DNA of 64,000 bases from UBA7672 sp041166025. GTDB taxonomy: Bacteria; Pseudomonadota; Alphaproteobacteria; Caulobacterales; Hyphomonadaceae. Shown piece by piece: positions 51,382 to 59,997 of this stretch. The notes below the pieces were generated by a model. The model was given only the letters and a program-made list of their open reading frames with translations. It had not been told where the DNA came from and did not search any database. Location of the stretch: positions 1 through 64,000 of the forward strand of contig JBEAMJ010000046.1 in the NCBI GenBank assembly GCA_041166025.1, in the 5' to 3' direction. The stretch's first letter is position 1. Every line of letters starts with the position of its first letter. The translations under genes and the position numbers were made by a program.

Positions 51382-51431
51382 AGCACGCCCTCGTCCTTCG
51401 AGATCACCTTCGGCCTCCTCCGGAAGAGGGC
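51382..51431. repeat. Dispersed palindromic (REP-like) element, short copy
   Basis: Starts AGCACGCCCTCGTCCTTCGA. The right arm CTCCTCCGGAAGAGGG can fold back on CCCTCGTCCTTCGAG with two bulges. It lies 24 bp past the nrdB stop and may also serve as its 3-prime hairpin. The remaining 51432-51681 has no supported gene; a CtrA half-site TTAACCAT occurs at 51520-51527. Confidence 0.7.
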
Positions 51432-51681
51432 TCTCCAACCAGCTTGACTCCGTTGACAGGCCGCATCCTGGGGAGCCATGGAGCGGCGTCTTGCAAGAGG
51501 AAGCCTGGCTTCCCAGCGCTTAACCATCCCGTCTCGCGCTACGCGCGAAAAGCCTTCGCGGCGTGGTTCATGCATGGTTTTCAGGGATTAAACGGGGGCC
51601 GCCATATTCTGGAGCGGCTGAAACCCTATATGAAGCGCGGGGCGCTATCCAAGCGCCAGCATCCTGATCAGAGAGAGCCCG

Positions 51682-51984
51682 ATGTCCACACCTTCGAGCA
51701 CCGGCAACGGCACACCAGGGAAGACCGATTTCGACACGCTGAAAAACGACATGAAAGCGCTACGCGAGGATCTCGCCACGCTGATCAAGGACACCGGCGC
51801 ATTTGCCGCGGCACAGGCCAAGGTGGCCGGAGAGAAGGGCCGGGCGCTGGCGTCCGACGCGGGCGAGAAGGCGGTCGAGTATCGTGAGGCGGTGGCCGAT
51901 AAGGTGCGCGAGCATCCGCTAGCCGCGATCGGCATCGCGCTGGCGGCTGGCTATGTGATTGCCTCGCTGTCGCGCCGCAACTAG
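51682..51984 (+). CDS. DUF883 (ElaB/YqjD-like) membrane-anchored protein
   Basis: A 100-residue protein of the ElaB/YqjD family. A hydrophilic helical part holds LKNDMKALREDLATLIKDTG and a long amphipathic helix to about residue 75. One C-terminal membrane helix, HPLAAIGIALAAGYVIASLS, is followed by SRRN. E. coli YqjD and ElaB bind stationary-phase ribosomes through the N terminus while tail-anchored in the inner membrane. The YqjE-like gene follows after 20 bp. Confidence 0.85.
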   Translation: MSTPSSTGNGTPGKTDFDTLKNDMKALREDLATLIKDTGAFAAAQAKVAGEKGRALASDAGEKAVEYREAVADKVREHPLAAIGIALAAGYVIASLSRRN

Positions 51985-52004
51985 GCGAACTTCCGGGGAC
52001 GTAA

Positions 52005-52439
52005 GTGTTCGATAGGATCTTCGACCGCGCAAAGGATCTCGCGATCGCCGCGGTTGTGGCGCTAATCCTCGCGATCGTGGGGGTGGCCGTGCTAGCGGTC
52101 GCGGCCGCTTGGCAGCTGGCGATGTGGATGGCTTGGCCGGCGGCGTTGGCCGTGACGGGCGTCGGCATCCTCGCGATTGCGGCAATAGCGCTCTGGGTGG
52201 GGGCGGCCAAGAGGAAACCCGAGCCACAGCCGCAAGAGTCTATGTCGGACGTCGATCCCGTGGCCATGGTGCTCGGATTGATGGAACTGCCGGTCGAGGT
52301 GGTGAAGAAGATCGTGGCGGAGAAGCCGATCGCCTCGATCGCCGTGATCTCGAGCCTCGGCCTGCTGATCGCGCGCAAGCCCGAAGTGGCGCTGAAACTG
52401 TTCGACCGACTCGTGGGTTCGTTCGGGCCGAAGGGGTAG
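52005..52439 (+). CDS. YqjE-like/holin superfamily small membrane protein
   Basis: A 144-residue protein with two adjacent membrane helices (residues about 10-35 and 40-65), a charged Lys/Pro/Glu linker and a C-terminal amphipathic part (AMVLGLMELPVEVVKKIVAE) that contains a third weak hydrophobic stretch. The start is GTG 52005. Its place behind the DUF883 gene recalls the yqjD-yqjE pair. The family assignment rests on topology and context more than on motifs. The role is unknown. Confidence 0.6.
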   Translation: MFDRIFDRAKDLAIAAVVALILAIVGVAVLAVAAAWQLAMWMAWPAALAVTGVGILAIAAIALWVGAAKRKPEPQPQESMSDVDPVAMVLGLMELPVEVVKKIVAEKPIASIAVISSLGLLIARKPEVALKLFDRLVGSFGPKG

Positions 52440-52533
52440 GTCAGGTCGCGCACTGACGCGTCGCTTGCCGGACGGGAACCCGGCGGTCCTGGCTGGCGTT
52501 GACTGCCCGGCTCGCGCGACCTAGTTACCCGAA

Positions 52534-54000
52534 ATGACGGGGAAGCTTACACCAGTTCAGGCGATCGATCGGGCGACGGAGCTACATGCGGCGGCCGTGG
52601 CGCGCTTGCGCGCGGCGTTGGAGGCGTTTGTGGTACGAGGCGAGACGCCCGATCCCCAGGCGCGGGCGCGGGGGGATTTCTGCTATCCCGAACTGCGAAT
52701 GTCGTATCATCCCGGCGGGCCGATTCCGGCCCTGCCGCGCGCCTTTGCCAAGCTTTCGGAAGCCGGGCTCTATGTCAGCACGATCACGCAGCCGGCTTTT
52801 TTCCGGACATACTTCCTCGAACAGCTCGAGCAGATCACGGCGGATTTCGACGTGTCGCTGGATGTGGTCGTGTCGAAGTCGGAGATTCCCTATCCTTACG
52901 TTCTCGAGCATGCGGCCAACATCGATGCGGAGGCTTTGCCGCCCGCGGAGTTTGCGCGCTGGTTTCCGACGCCGCGACTGGATCTGATCGGCGACGAGGT
53001 GATCGATGCTGAAGTGCAGGATGGGGGGTTCTTCAATACGGATGGCGTGCGGCCGCTGGCGCTGTTCGACGGCGCGCGCATCGACTTTTCGCTGCAACGG
53101 CTAAAACACTATACCGGCACGCCGTTCGAGCATGTGCAGCGCTACATCCTGTTCACCAACTATCACCGCTATGTCGACCACTTCGTGGAATGGTCGATCG
53201 AGCGGCTGAAACAGCCGGGGCCGTACAAGAAGCTCTCGGCGCCAGGCGGAATCATCGTCGATGCGAAGACGAAGGATGCGGCGGCGAAGGTGAATGACGG
53301 ACCGTGGCGCAAGCATCAGATGCCCGCCTATCACCTGATGGCGGACGATCGCTCGGGGATCACGCTGGTGAACATCGGCGTGGGGCCGTCGAACGCGAAG
53401 ACGATCACCGACCATCTTGCCGTGCTGCGCCCCGAATGCTGGATCATGGTCGGGCATTGCGGCGGACTGCGGCACTCGCAGCGCATCGGCGACTATGTGC
53501 TGGCGCACGCCTATCTGCGAGACGACCATGTTCTCGATTCGGTGCTGCCGCGCGACATTCCGGTGCCGCCGATTGCCGAGGTGCAGGTGGCGTTGCAGGA
53601 CGCAGCAGAAAAGGTGACAGGCGAGAGCGGGGATCAGCTGAAGCATCGCCTGCGGACAGGCACAGTGGTGACGACGGACGATCGCAACTGGGAGTTGCGG
53701 TTCACCGACTCATCCAAGCGGTTCAACAAGTCGCGCGCCATCGCCATCGACATGGAAAGTGCGACCATCGCCGCCAACGGCTATCGCATGCGTGTGCCTT
53801 ATGGCGTGCTTCTGTGCGTCTCCGACAAGCCGCTGCATGGCGAGATCAAGCTTGCGGGCGCCGCCAACCGGTTTTACGAGCGCGCCATCGGTGAGCACAT
53901 CCGCATCGGAATCGAGACGCTGGAAAGCCTGGCCCGTGCCGGCGGCAACGCGCTGCATTCGCGCAAGCTGCGATCCTTCTACGAGCCGCCCTTCCGATAG
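52534..54000 (+). CDS. amn: AMP nucleosidase
   Basis: Hydrolyses AMP to adenine and ribose-5-phosphate in the cytoplasm. The 488-residue protein has the N-terminal Amn-specific domain (to about 180) and the nucleoside-phosphorylase core. Visible are LVNIGVGPSNAKTITDHLAV, CWIMVGHCGGLRHSQRIGDY, VLAHAYLRDDHVLD, and AIAIDMESATIAANGYRMRV, where the Asp-Met-Glu-Ser site binds the nucleoside. The C terminus HSRKLRSFYEPPFR matches family ends. It is monocistronic. It can lower AMP and ATP pools and recycle adenine. Confidence 0.94.
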   Translation: MTGKLTPVQAIDRATELHAAAVARLRAALEAFVVRGETPDPQARARGDFCYPELRMSYHPGGPIPALPRAFAKLSEAGLYVSTITQPAFFRTYFLEQLEQITADFDVSLDVVVSKSEIPYPYVLEHAANIDAEALPPAEFARWFPTPRLDLIGDEVIDAEVQDGGFFNTDGVRPLALFDGARIDFSLQRLKHYTGTPFEHVQRYILFTNYHRYVDHFVEWSIERLKQPGPYKKLSAPGGIIVDAKTKDAAAKVNDGPWRKHQMPAYHLMADDRSGITLVNIGVGPSNAKTITDHLAVLRPECWIMVGHCGGLRHSQRIGDYVLAHAYLRDDHVLDSVLPRDIPVPPIAEVQVALQDAAEKVTGESGDQLKHRLRTGTVVTTDDRNWELRFTDSSKRFNKSRAIAIDMESATIAANGYRMRVPYGVLLCVSDKPLHGEIKLAGAANRFYERAIGEHIRIGIETLESLARAGGNALHSRKLRSFYEPPFR

Positions 54001-54177
54001 CGCGCGTCGCAGGTCGGGCCGCTACGTTTGGGCGCGGCCCTGTCCCGGCGGCAGGGGCGAGTCCGGGGTTTCCCCAACGACCGAATCCGCGCCACGTTGA
54101 TTCGCGGCATCGACACGCCTGTCGGAGTCAATCACTATGCATAGAGGTTTCCGGCTCCGGCCGGCTGAGGACACGCG

Positions 54178-55674
54178 ATGACCGACGCGACGCCGGCGGA
54201 TCTATCGGGCGGTCACGCCGCTAACAGCCGCGTCGGTGGCTGGAAGCAGCCGGCCGGCTTTTCGTGGGCAATGTTCGAGTTCGCCCGCAACCCGTACTTT
54301 ATGCTGATCGTGACGTATGTCTTCCCGCCCTACTTCGCGCAGTTTGTCGTGGGCGATCCCATCACCGGGCAGGCGACCGTTGCGGAGGCCACCAAGTGGG
54401 CGGGCATAATCGGCGCGCTGACGGCGCCGCTGCTCGGCGCGATGATGGACAGAGGCGGGGCGCGCAAGCCGCTGATGCTGGTGTTCCTCGGGATGCTGGT
54501 GGTCAGCGGGCTGTCGCTCTGGTGGGCGCTGCCGGGATCCGTCGATGCGGCGGGGAACTTCGCTCCGCCGACGGCAGGGTGGGGCGTGACGGGCACAATG
54601 ATGTTCCTCGTGCTCGGCTTCGTCGGCTATACCTACTCCGAGATGATGCACAATGCGATGCTGCGAACGGCCGGGCGGCCCGATGCGCTCTCGCAGATTT
54701 CCGGCGCTGGCATCGGGCTGGGGCAGCTGTCGTCCGGGCTTTGTCTTGCTGCCGTTGTCGTTGTCGCGCTGGCGGCGGGATCTCTTGCCGGGCCTGAAGG
54801 CGAATACGCGCTGCAGCGCGGTTCGGGGCCGTTCGTGGCGATCTGGCTGGTCGTGTTCGTGATCCCGTTCTTCATCTATACGCCCGATGGCGCGCCCCTT
54901 GGCGGCAAGTGGAGCACAGCTGCGCGCGAGGTGCTGACCCGTGCGGGCAGGTTCGACCCGGTCGGCAAGGTGGCGGGGCTGGTTGCGTACATCCGTGGGC
55001 TGTTCCAGGCCTTCCCCGAGACCATGAAGTACCTGCTGGCCTGCCTTGTTTTCAAGGACGGGATAATCGCGCTGCTCGCGATTGGCGGCGTGTTCTCGAC
55101 CGGCGTGCTGGGCTGGGGCGTGGCGGAAGGCGGGCTCTACGGCATCTGGGCGTCGCTTGCCGGCGCGGTGGGCGGGCTCTGGCTCGCGCCGGTGATGGAC
55201 CGTGCGCTGGGGCCGCGCAAGGCGATCATGGCGCAGCTCGCGGCGCTTTGTGTCGTCGTGGTGATTGCGCTTGGCACGACGCGCGAGAGCATTCTCTATG
55301 GCCTCGTGCCGGCGGGTGCGCCGTTGCATGGGCTCGGGATCTTTGACTCTCTGTCGGACGTTTTCTATCTCGTGGTAACAGCCTTCATCGCGGCGCTGGC
55401 GGCGGCCAACATCGCTGCGAGCCGCTACATGGTGGTGGTGCTGGCGCCAACAGACAGGGTGTCAGAGTTCTATGGCCTGTTTGCGCTGTCGAGCACGGCG
55501 ACCGTATGGCTGGGGCCGATGCTGATCGAATGGGCAACGCGGACGTTCAACGACCAGCGGATCGGTTTTTCTCCGATCCTGCTGTTGCTGGCGGCCGGGC
55601 TTGCGCTGATGTTCACGCTGAAGCCAACGACGGGTGCACGCGGGGAGCTTGCCGAGGACGCAGCGCGCTCATAG
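54178..55674 (+). CDS. MFS transporter, UMF1/Atg22-like
   Basis: A 498-residue inner-membrane protein with about twelve helices. The opening FSWAMFEFARNPYFMLIVTY replaces the SWALYDWANSAFA motif of UMF1/Atg22-like permeases. The loop GAMMDRGGARKPLML is the MFS signature between helices 2 and 3. PTDRVSEFYGLFALSSTATV near the C terminus is another UMF1 feature. The substrate is unknown, and amino-acid or nucleoside-type solutes are guesses. The 177 bp before it hold no gene. Confidence 0.82.
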   Translation: MTDATPADLSGGHAANSRVGGWKQPAGFSWAMFEFARNPYFMLIVTYVFPPYFAQFVVGDPITGQATVAEATKWAGIIGALTAPLLGAMMDRGGARKPLMLVFLGMLVVSGLSLWWALPGSVDAAGNFAPPTAGWGVTGTMMFLVLGFVGYTYSEMMHNAMLRTAGRPDALSQISGAGIGLGQLSSGLCLAAVVVVALAAGSLAGPEGEYALQRGSGPFVAIWLVVFVIPFFIYTPDGAPLGGKWSTAAREVLTRAGRFDPVGKVAGLVAYIRGLFQAFPETMKYLLACLVFKDGIIALLAIGGVFSTGVLGWGVAEGGLYGIWASLAGAVGGLWLAPVMDRALGPRKAIMAQLAALCVVVVIALGTTRESILYGLVPAGAPLHGLGIFDSLSDVFYLVVTAFIAALAAANIAASRYMVVVLAPTDRVSEFYGLFALSSTATVWLGPMLIEWATRTFNDQRIGFSPILLLLAAGLALMFTLKPTTGARGELAEDAARS

Positions 55675-55711
55675 CGCGACGGCGCTGCGCTTTGTAACGT
55701 GTCCGGAGGAC

Positions 55712-56149
55712 CTACTCGCCCTTGGCCGTTGCCGCCTTGCCTGTGACGGTGGCCATCACGCCGGTGAAGTGATCCTGTGCGTCACCGACCATGGGTGTGG
55801 CGCGGCACTTGTCGAGGCATGAATAGGAGTAGGTGCCCTGGCCGCGCACGATGGTGAGACCATCCTCTGTCTCGCCGCCGACAACGATCTGGTTGGTGTA
55901 AATCGTGTTGCCGCCGCGATCGAGGACGGTGAGGTTGGTCGAGCCGAAGGCCTTTCCGGTGATGAGGAGTGTGCGGGCGTCGTGAACGGAGACGTCGGCG
56001 ACGGTTGCGTTGCCGATGACGACTGAATTGGCCGCGCCTGCGACCTTCAACGTCACTGTCTGGTCGACCTTGACCGTAAAAGGATCGGCCGCCACGGCCG
56101 GCGCGAGCGCGAGGGACAGCGCGAGGGCGGCAAGCAGCTTCTTCGTCAT
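55712..56149 (-). CDS. Stand-alone pilus/secretin N-domain protein
   Basis: A 145-residue exported protein: signal peptide (residues 1-21, ending AVAA), then a T2SS-T3SS pilus N-terminal domain (PF13629). VKVDQTVTLKVAGAANSVVI aligns with the first domain of CpaC (VNKSYMIEFDVDIDDVII), and LITGKAFGSTNLTVLDRGGN aligns with GVSPGESNIVFLDRSGRR. No secretin domain follows. Instead a tail with a CLDKC pair and a Gly/Lys end is found. It lies opposite the Flp locus and may bind the secretin CpaC or replace its first domain. Confidence 0.78.
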   Translation of the reverse strand: MTKKLLAALALSLALAPAVAADPFTVKVDQTVTLKVAGAANSVVIGNATVADVSVHDARTLLITGKAFGSTNLTVLDRGGNTIYTNQIVVGGETEDGLTIVRGQGTYSYSCLDKCRATPMVGDAQDHFTGVMATVTGKAATAKGE

Positions 56150-56552
56150 TGTGGGACTCCCGGCGGGCTTGGTCCCGACGATAGGCGCCAGTCCTGAATC
56201 AAAGGCTAAGGGTGGGGGTAGGGCCTAGGAAGTGCAGAGCGGGGCGTGCAGATGAGAGAACAGGGAGTGGGCGGCAGCCGATGGCGCCAACACGCCCGCG
56301 GAGCGCCAGCTGGCGAGCGGCTTCGAGGCGTCACTCATGGTTCGCCGGAAGCTCGGGATGGTTAGCGAAGCGTTCAAAGTATTGAACAAGTTCGAAACGT
56401 CTTCAGTTAAGCAGCGATGAATCTAAATACATGCAAATTTCTTGTCTGCTTTACGCGATATCAATGCAGCTCATGTAGAACTGACCATACCTACTGCGGG
56501 TGATGGTACTTCGCTGTGGGGAACTAAAGCCATGCATAGCGGAGAAACAAAC
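56150..56552. other. Promoter region of the Flp pilin gene
   Basis: No gene is supported. The last 200 bp (about 56360-56552) are clearly AT-richer than the surroundings and carry GAACAAGTTC, TTAAGCAGCG and GAATC (a GANTC methylation site at 56418). A promoter for flp must lie here, but I cannot name its boxes with confidence. Confidence 0.45.
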
Positions 56553-56711
56553 ATGAAAACCGTGATCAAGTTCCTGAAGAACAAGTCCGGCGCCACCGCG
56601 ATCGAGTACGGCCTGATCGCCGCCCTCATCGCCGTCGCCGTCATCGGCGGCGTCAGCCAGCTCGGCACGTCGGCCAACTCGACGTTCAACGCGGTTTCGG
56701 CTGCGATGTAA
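56553..56711 (+). CDS. Flp-family type IVb major pilin
   Basis: A 52-residue prepilin. The leader ends at G13, and the mature chain starts ATAIEYGLIAALIAVAVIGG with the Glu at position +5 and the adjacent Tyr typical of Flp pilins. A short C-terminal part (SANSTFNAVSAAM) follows the hydrophobic helix. GGAGA at 56541-56545 gives seven-base spacing. The prepilin peptidase cpaA is next and the Cpa assembly genes follow. A strong terminator directly behind the gene keeps pilin in excess over the assembly proteins. Confidence 0.96.
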   Translation: MKTVIKFLKNKSGATAIEYGLIAALIAVAVIGGVSQLGTSANSTFNAVSAAM

Positions 56712-56745
56712 TTCGGCGCCGGCCAACAGGCTGGCGTAGAGATTG

Positions 56746-56783
56746 GAAGCCGCGGGCCCTCGGTCCGCGGCTTCTTTCTTTTT
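56746..56783 (+). terminator. Terminator behind the Flp pilin gene
   Basis: GAAGCCGCGG (56746-56755) pairs perfectly with CCGCGGCTTC (56765-56774), followed by TTTCTTTTT. Partial read-through would supply cpaA. Confidence 0.96.
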
Positions 56784-56850
56784 GCGAATACTTGGCGTGG
56801 TCAAGAATTCCTTCAGCGAATTCTGCCATCTTGACTGAATAACAAGCCTG

Positions 56851-57375
56851 ATGGTGGTGGCGGCCTCGATGATCACGTCCTTGCTCTGCCTGGCGTTCCC
56901 GCTCCTGTTGATCTACGCCGCCTGGCACGACGTCTCGACAATGACCATTCCGAACTGGGTGTCGATCGCGCTGGCGGCGGCATTCCTGCCGGCTGCGATG
57001 GCTGCAGGGCTTACCTTGGAGGAGATCGGCTGGCATCTGGTCTTCGGCGCCGCCGTGCTGATCGCCTGCGCTGTGCTCTTCTATCTGAACGTGTTTGGCG
57101 GCGGGGACGCGAAGGTGATCGCAGCAGCGTCCCTGTGGACGGGGCTCGCGGGCAGCGCTCCGTTCGTGATGGGCATGGCGATCGCTGGCGGAGCGCTGGC
57201 GGCCGTGCTGATCGTCCTCAGACGGATGAAAATTCAGACGACTAAGGCCTGGGCGGCGCGGCTTCTTTCCCCGGAAGAGGGCGCACCCTATGCGGTCGCG
57301 ATCGCCGTGGGCGCGCTTCTGGCGGCGCCAGCGTCCCCAGTGCTCGCGGCGGGCCTGGGCACACTATCGCTTTGA
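56851..57375 (+). CDS. cpaA: Flp prepilin peptidase CpaA/TadV
   Basis: A type IV prepilin peptidase of 174 residues with about five membrane helices. The two catalytic aspartates are D27 (AAWHDVSTMTIPNW) and D86 (VFGGGDAKVIAA), the GxGD protease signature. It lacks the N-terminal methylase domain, as expected of CpaA/TadV. ATG 56851 and ATG 56869 are both possible, and neither has a good ribosome binding site. It processes the Flp pilin upstream, and possibly pseudopilins encoded beyond this window. Confidence 0.92.
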   Translation: MVVAASMITSLLCLAFPLLLIYAAWHDVSTMTIPNWVSIALAAAFLPAAMAAGLTLEEIGWHLVFGAAVLIACAVLFYLNVFGGGDAKVIAAASLWTGLAGSAPFVMGMAIAGGALAAVLIVLRRMKIQTTKAWAARLLSPEEGAPYAVAIAVGALLAAPASPVLAAGLGTLSL

Positions 57376-57488
57376 GCCGGGCGCGCCGCGAACAGCGGCG
57401 ATTCACGGATCGGAAACCCAGAAGGCCCAGCATTCCCAGCGGTTGGTTAAGATCGCAGGCCAATCGTTAATTACCCCTGCGGCGGCGT

Positions 57489-57503
57489 CTTAACGCTCCC
57501 TTA
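57489..57503 (+). promoter_or_regulatory. CtrA-like box upstream of cpaB
   Basis: TTAA-CGCTCCC-TTAG is one mismatch from the CtrA consensus TTAA-N7-TTAA, 72 bp before the cpaB start. Two further TTAA half-sites lie at 57447 and 57467. CtrA control of pilus genes is known in Caulobacter; here it is inferred. Confidence 0.5.
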
Positions 57504-57574
57504 GAGCCCTAATGAAACTGTCTATCACAAGATAGGCCCTTTTCGGCCTGTTTGGGACTTGGCGGAGGGCCCTC

Positions 57575-58453
57575 ATGTCGCCTGTGCGACTGATCATTCT
57601 TCTGATTGCAGCGGGTGCGGCCATCGGCGCCGTTTTCCTTGTGCGCTCCGTGCAGACGCCCGCGCCGGCTGTCGCCGCTGCGGACACGCCCGCCCCCGCG
57701 CCAGAGCCGGTCGAGATTCCGCTAAAACAGATTCTTGTCGCCAACAACACGATTCCAGCTGGCAAGTTCGTCTCGCTCGACGATCTCAAATGGCAGGGCT
57801 GGCCAGCTGATGCCCAGATGGACTCTTTCATCGACCAGGAGACGGAAGCCGAAGCGCTTGAGAAGATGGTGGGCGCTGTGGCGCGCTTCGATGTCGTTGC
57901 GGGCGAGCCGATCACGCGGGCCAAGCTCCAGCATCCGGGCACGGCCGGCTTCATGTCAGTGATGCTGACGCCGGGCATGCGCGCCGTGTCGATCGAAATC
58001 GAGACCGAGACCGCCGCGGGCGGCTTCATACAGCCGAACGACCGCGTCGACGTAATCGTAACACGCGAAGTCGAAAATGCCGGCGGTAACAACGCCTTCG
58101 CGGGCATCCGCTCCGACCTCATCCTGTCGAACATCCGCGTGCTGGCGATCGACCACGTCTACGGCGCGCCGCCGATCGAGGGAGGAGAGGAAGAGGTTCG
58201 CACCGGACAGGGCACAGTGATTGTCGGATCGCGCGCCACGCTCGAACTCACCGAGCGCGACGCCACGCTGGTCAATACCGCGCGCAAGGCGGGCGATATC
58301 TCGCTGACTCTTCGCTCGATCGCCGACATGTCCGCGCCGCAGGGGGCCACGGGTGCGGGCAAGGTCTATCGCGATGGCGTCTCGCAGGACGCTGAGGGCG
58401 TGCGCATCTATCGCTACGGGACGGAAACCGTGGCGTCGGCGACAGCAGGTTGA
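57575..58453 (+). CDS. cpaB: Flp pilus assembly protein CpaB (RcpC)
   Basis: A 292-residue protein with an N-terminal membrane anchor (residues 5-27) and a Pro-rich linker. A SAF domain follows (ILVANNTIPAGKFVSLDDLK to GEPITRAKL), then a RcpC-type domain (MLTPGMRAVSIEIETETAAG, NDRVDVIVTREV). GGAGG at 57563-57567 fixes ATG 57575. CpaB is periplasmic and helps stabilise or gate the CpaC secretin. The cpaC gene follows after 8 bp, the first of a tight run to cpaF. Confidence 0.95.
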   Translation: MSPVRLIILLIAAGAAIGAVFLVRSVQTPAPAVAAADTPAPAPEPVEIPLKQILVANNTIPAGKFVSLDDLKWQGWPADAQMDSFIDQETEAEALEKMVGAVARFDVVAGEPITRAKLQHPGTAGFMSVMLTPGMRAVSIEIETETAAGGFIQPNDRVDVIVTREVENAGGNNAFAGIRSDLILSNIRVLAIDHVYGAPPIEGGEEEVRTGQGTVIVGSRATLELTERDATLVNTARKAGDISLTLRSIADMSAPQGATGAGKVYRDGVSQDAEGVRIYRYGTETVASATAG

Positions 58454-58461
58454 GGTCACCC

Positions 58462-59985
58462 ATGTCAGCCAACCGAAATTGCATTCTGGCCAGTCTTGCC
58501 GCTGTTCTTGCCTTGACGGGCACGTCGTTCGCGCAGCCGCCGGGCGATCTGGCCGGACAGCCGGGACAACCGGCGCAACGCATGACGCTGCCGGAAGCCA
58601 CCGCGCCTGAATCGACCGAGATGCTGACGCTCACGGTCAACAAGAGCTACATGATCGAGTTCGACGTCGACATCGACGATGTTATCATCGCCAACGACAA
58701 GATCGCCAACATCGTCGCGCGTGACCGCCGCCGTGTTGCGGTTCAGGGTGTGTCGCCGGGCGAGAGCAACATCGTGTTCCTCGACCGTTCGGGCCGCCGC
58801 ATCAAGACGCTTGAGATTTCGGTGACGGACGGCGTTGCGGGCATGGACCAGCTGCGCAACCTCATCAAGAGGCATGTTCCAGGTTCGAAGGTGCAGGTTG
58901 AATCGGTCAATGGCCGCGTGATTCTTGCGGGTTCTGTCCCGAACCTCGCCGGAGCGGATCGCGTCGTTCAGCTCGCGCGCGCCTACGCCAAGGACGACAA
59001 CAGCGTCCTCAACATGATGGCGATCGACGGCAAGGATCAGGTGACGCTCAAGGTACGCGTCGTCGAGATGCAGCGCTCGGTCATCAAGCAGATGGGCATA
59101 AACCTGTCGGGCTCGATCGGTTTTGGCCAGCTGACGGGGAGTGCGTTCGATAACACCGTCTCGATTGGCGCCTCGAACGCTTTCCCGATTGCCGGTACAT
59201 CATTGGGCGGGCTCGTCGCCAATCTCGGCTACAAGAATACGGTGGCCGGCGGGGCGACACAGAGCACGGTGGGCGCAAAGGTGAATGCGCTCGAGCGCGT
59301 CGGCCTTGTGCGGACGTTGGCGGAACCGAACCTTGCGGCGATCTCGGGCGAGGCTGGTAAGTTCCTTGTCGGCGGTGAGTTCCCCGTGCCGGTGGCGCAG
59401 AACGACGGCAAGATCTCGATCGAGTTCAAACCCTACGGGGTCGGCCTCGGCTACACGCCCGTGGTTATGTCGGAAGGCCGGATCTCGTTGCAGCTATCCG
59501 TGGAGGTATCCGAGCTGTCGACTCAGGGCGGCTTCCAGTCGGCTTCCGGCGTGGTCACGGACCCGACGACGGGGCAGGCGGTCGCGGCGCAGACGATCAC
59601 GATTCCAGCACTGAAGGTGCGGCGCGCCGAGACCACTGTTGAAATCCCTTCGGGCGGCAGTCTCGTTATCGCTGGCCTCTTGCAGGAAGCGACCAAGCAG
59701 AATCTCGACAGCGTCCCGGGCGTCAAGGATATTCCAGTACTGAGCGCGCTGTTCCGCAGCCGCGACTTCCAAAATGACGAGACCGAACTGGTCGTAATCG
59801 TGACGCCCTACCTTGTCGATCCGACGGATCCGCAGGGTTTCCGCGATCCGGACCGCGGGTATGTGGCGTCAAACGATGCCCGTACGATTCTCTTCGGTAA
59901 GCTCAACGATGTCTACGCGGCCCCCGGGTCTGCAGCGGCGCGGTCGCCCGCGCCGGCCGGCGCCAGCGGCTTCATTATCGACTGA
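58462..59985 (+). CDS. cpaC: Flp pilus outer-membrane secretin CpaC
   Basis: The 507-residue secretin ring subunit. Order: signal peptide ending FAQ (about residue 25), pilus N-terminal domain (VNKSYMIEFDVDIDDVII), a BON-like domain (NGRVILAGSVPNLAGADRVV), then the secretin core. The core holds KVRVVEMQRSVIKQMGINLS, VRTLAEPNLAAISGEAGKFL, the GGEFPVP motif and the VPGVKDIPVLSALFRSRDFQ lip region. GAGG with six-base spacing supports ATG 58462. The pilus passes through this channel. CpaD is its likely pilotin or partner. Confidence 0.96.
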   Translation: MSANRNCILASLAAVLALTGTSFAQPPGDLAGQPGQPAQRMTLPEATAPESTEMLTLTVNKSYMIEFDVDIDDVIIANDKIANIVARDRRRVAVQGVSPGESNIVFLDRSGRRIKTLEISVTDGVAGMDQLRNLIKRHVPGSKVQVESVNGRVILAGSVPNLAGADRVVQLARAYAKDDNSVLNMMAIDGKDQVTLKVRVVEMQRSVIKQMGINLSGSIGFGQLTGSAFDNTVSIGASNAFPIAGTSLGGLVANLGYKNTVAGGATQSTVGAKVNALERVGLVRTLAEPNLAAISGEAGKFLVGGEFPVPVAQNDGKISIEFKPYGVGLGYTPVVMSEGRISLQLSVEVSELSTQGGFQSASGVVTDPTTGQAVAAQTITIPALKVRRAETTVEIPSGGSLVIAGLLQEATKQNLDSVPGVKDIPVLSALFRSRDFQNDETELVVIVTPYLVDPTDPQGFRDPDRGYVASNDARTILFGKLNDVYAAPGSAAARSPAPAGASGFIID

Positions 59986-59997
59986 GGAATAGCTGAG

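Noticed and set aside
56376..56396. LexA/SOS box before flp (GAACAAGTTC)
   Set aside because: The alphaproteobacterial LexA site needs two motifs separated by seven bases; here the spacing is two.
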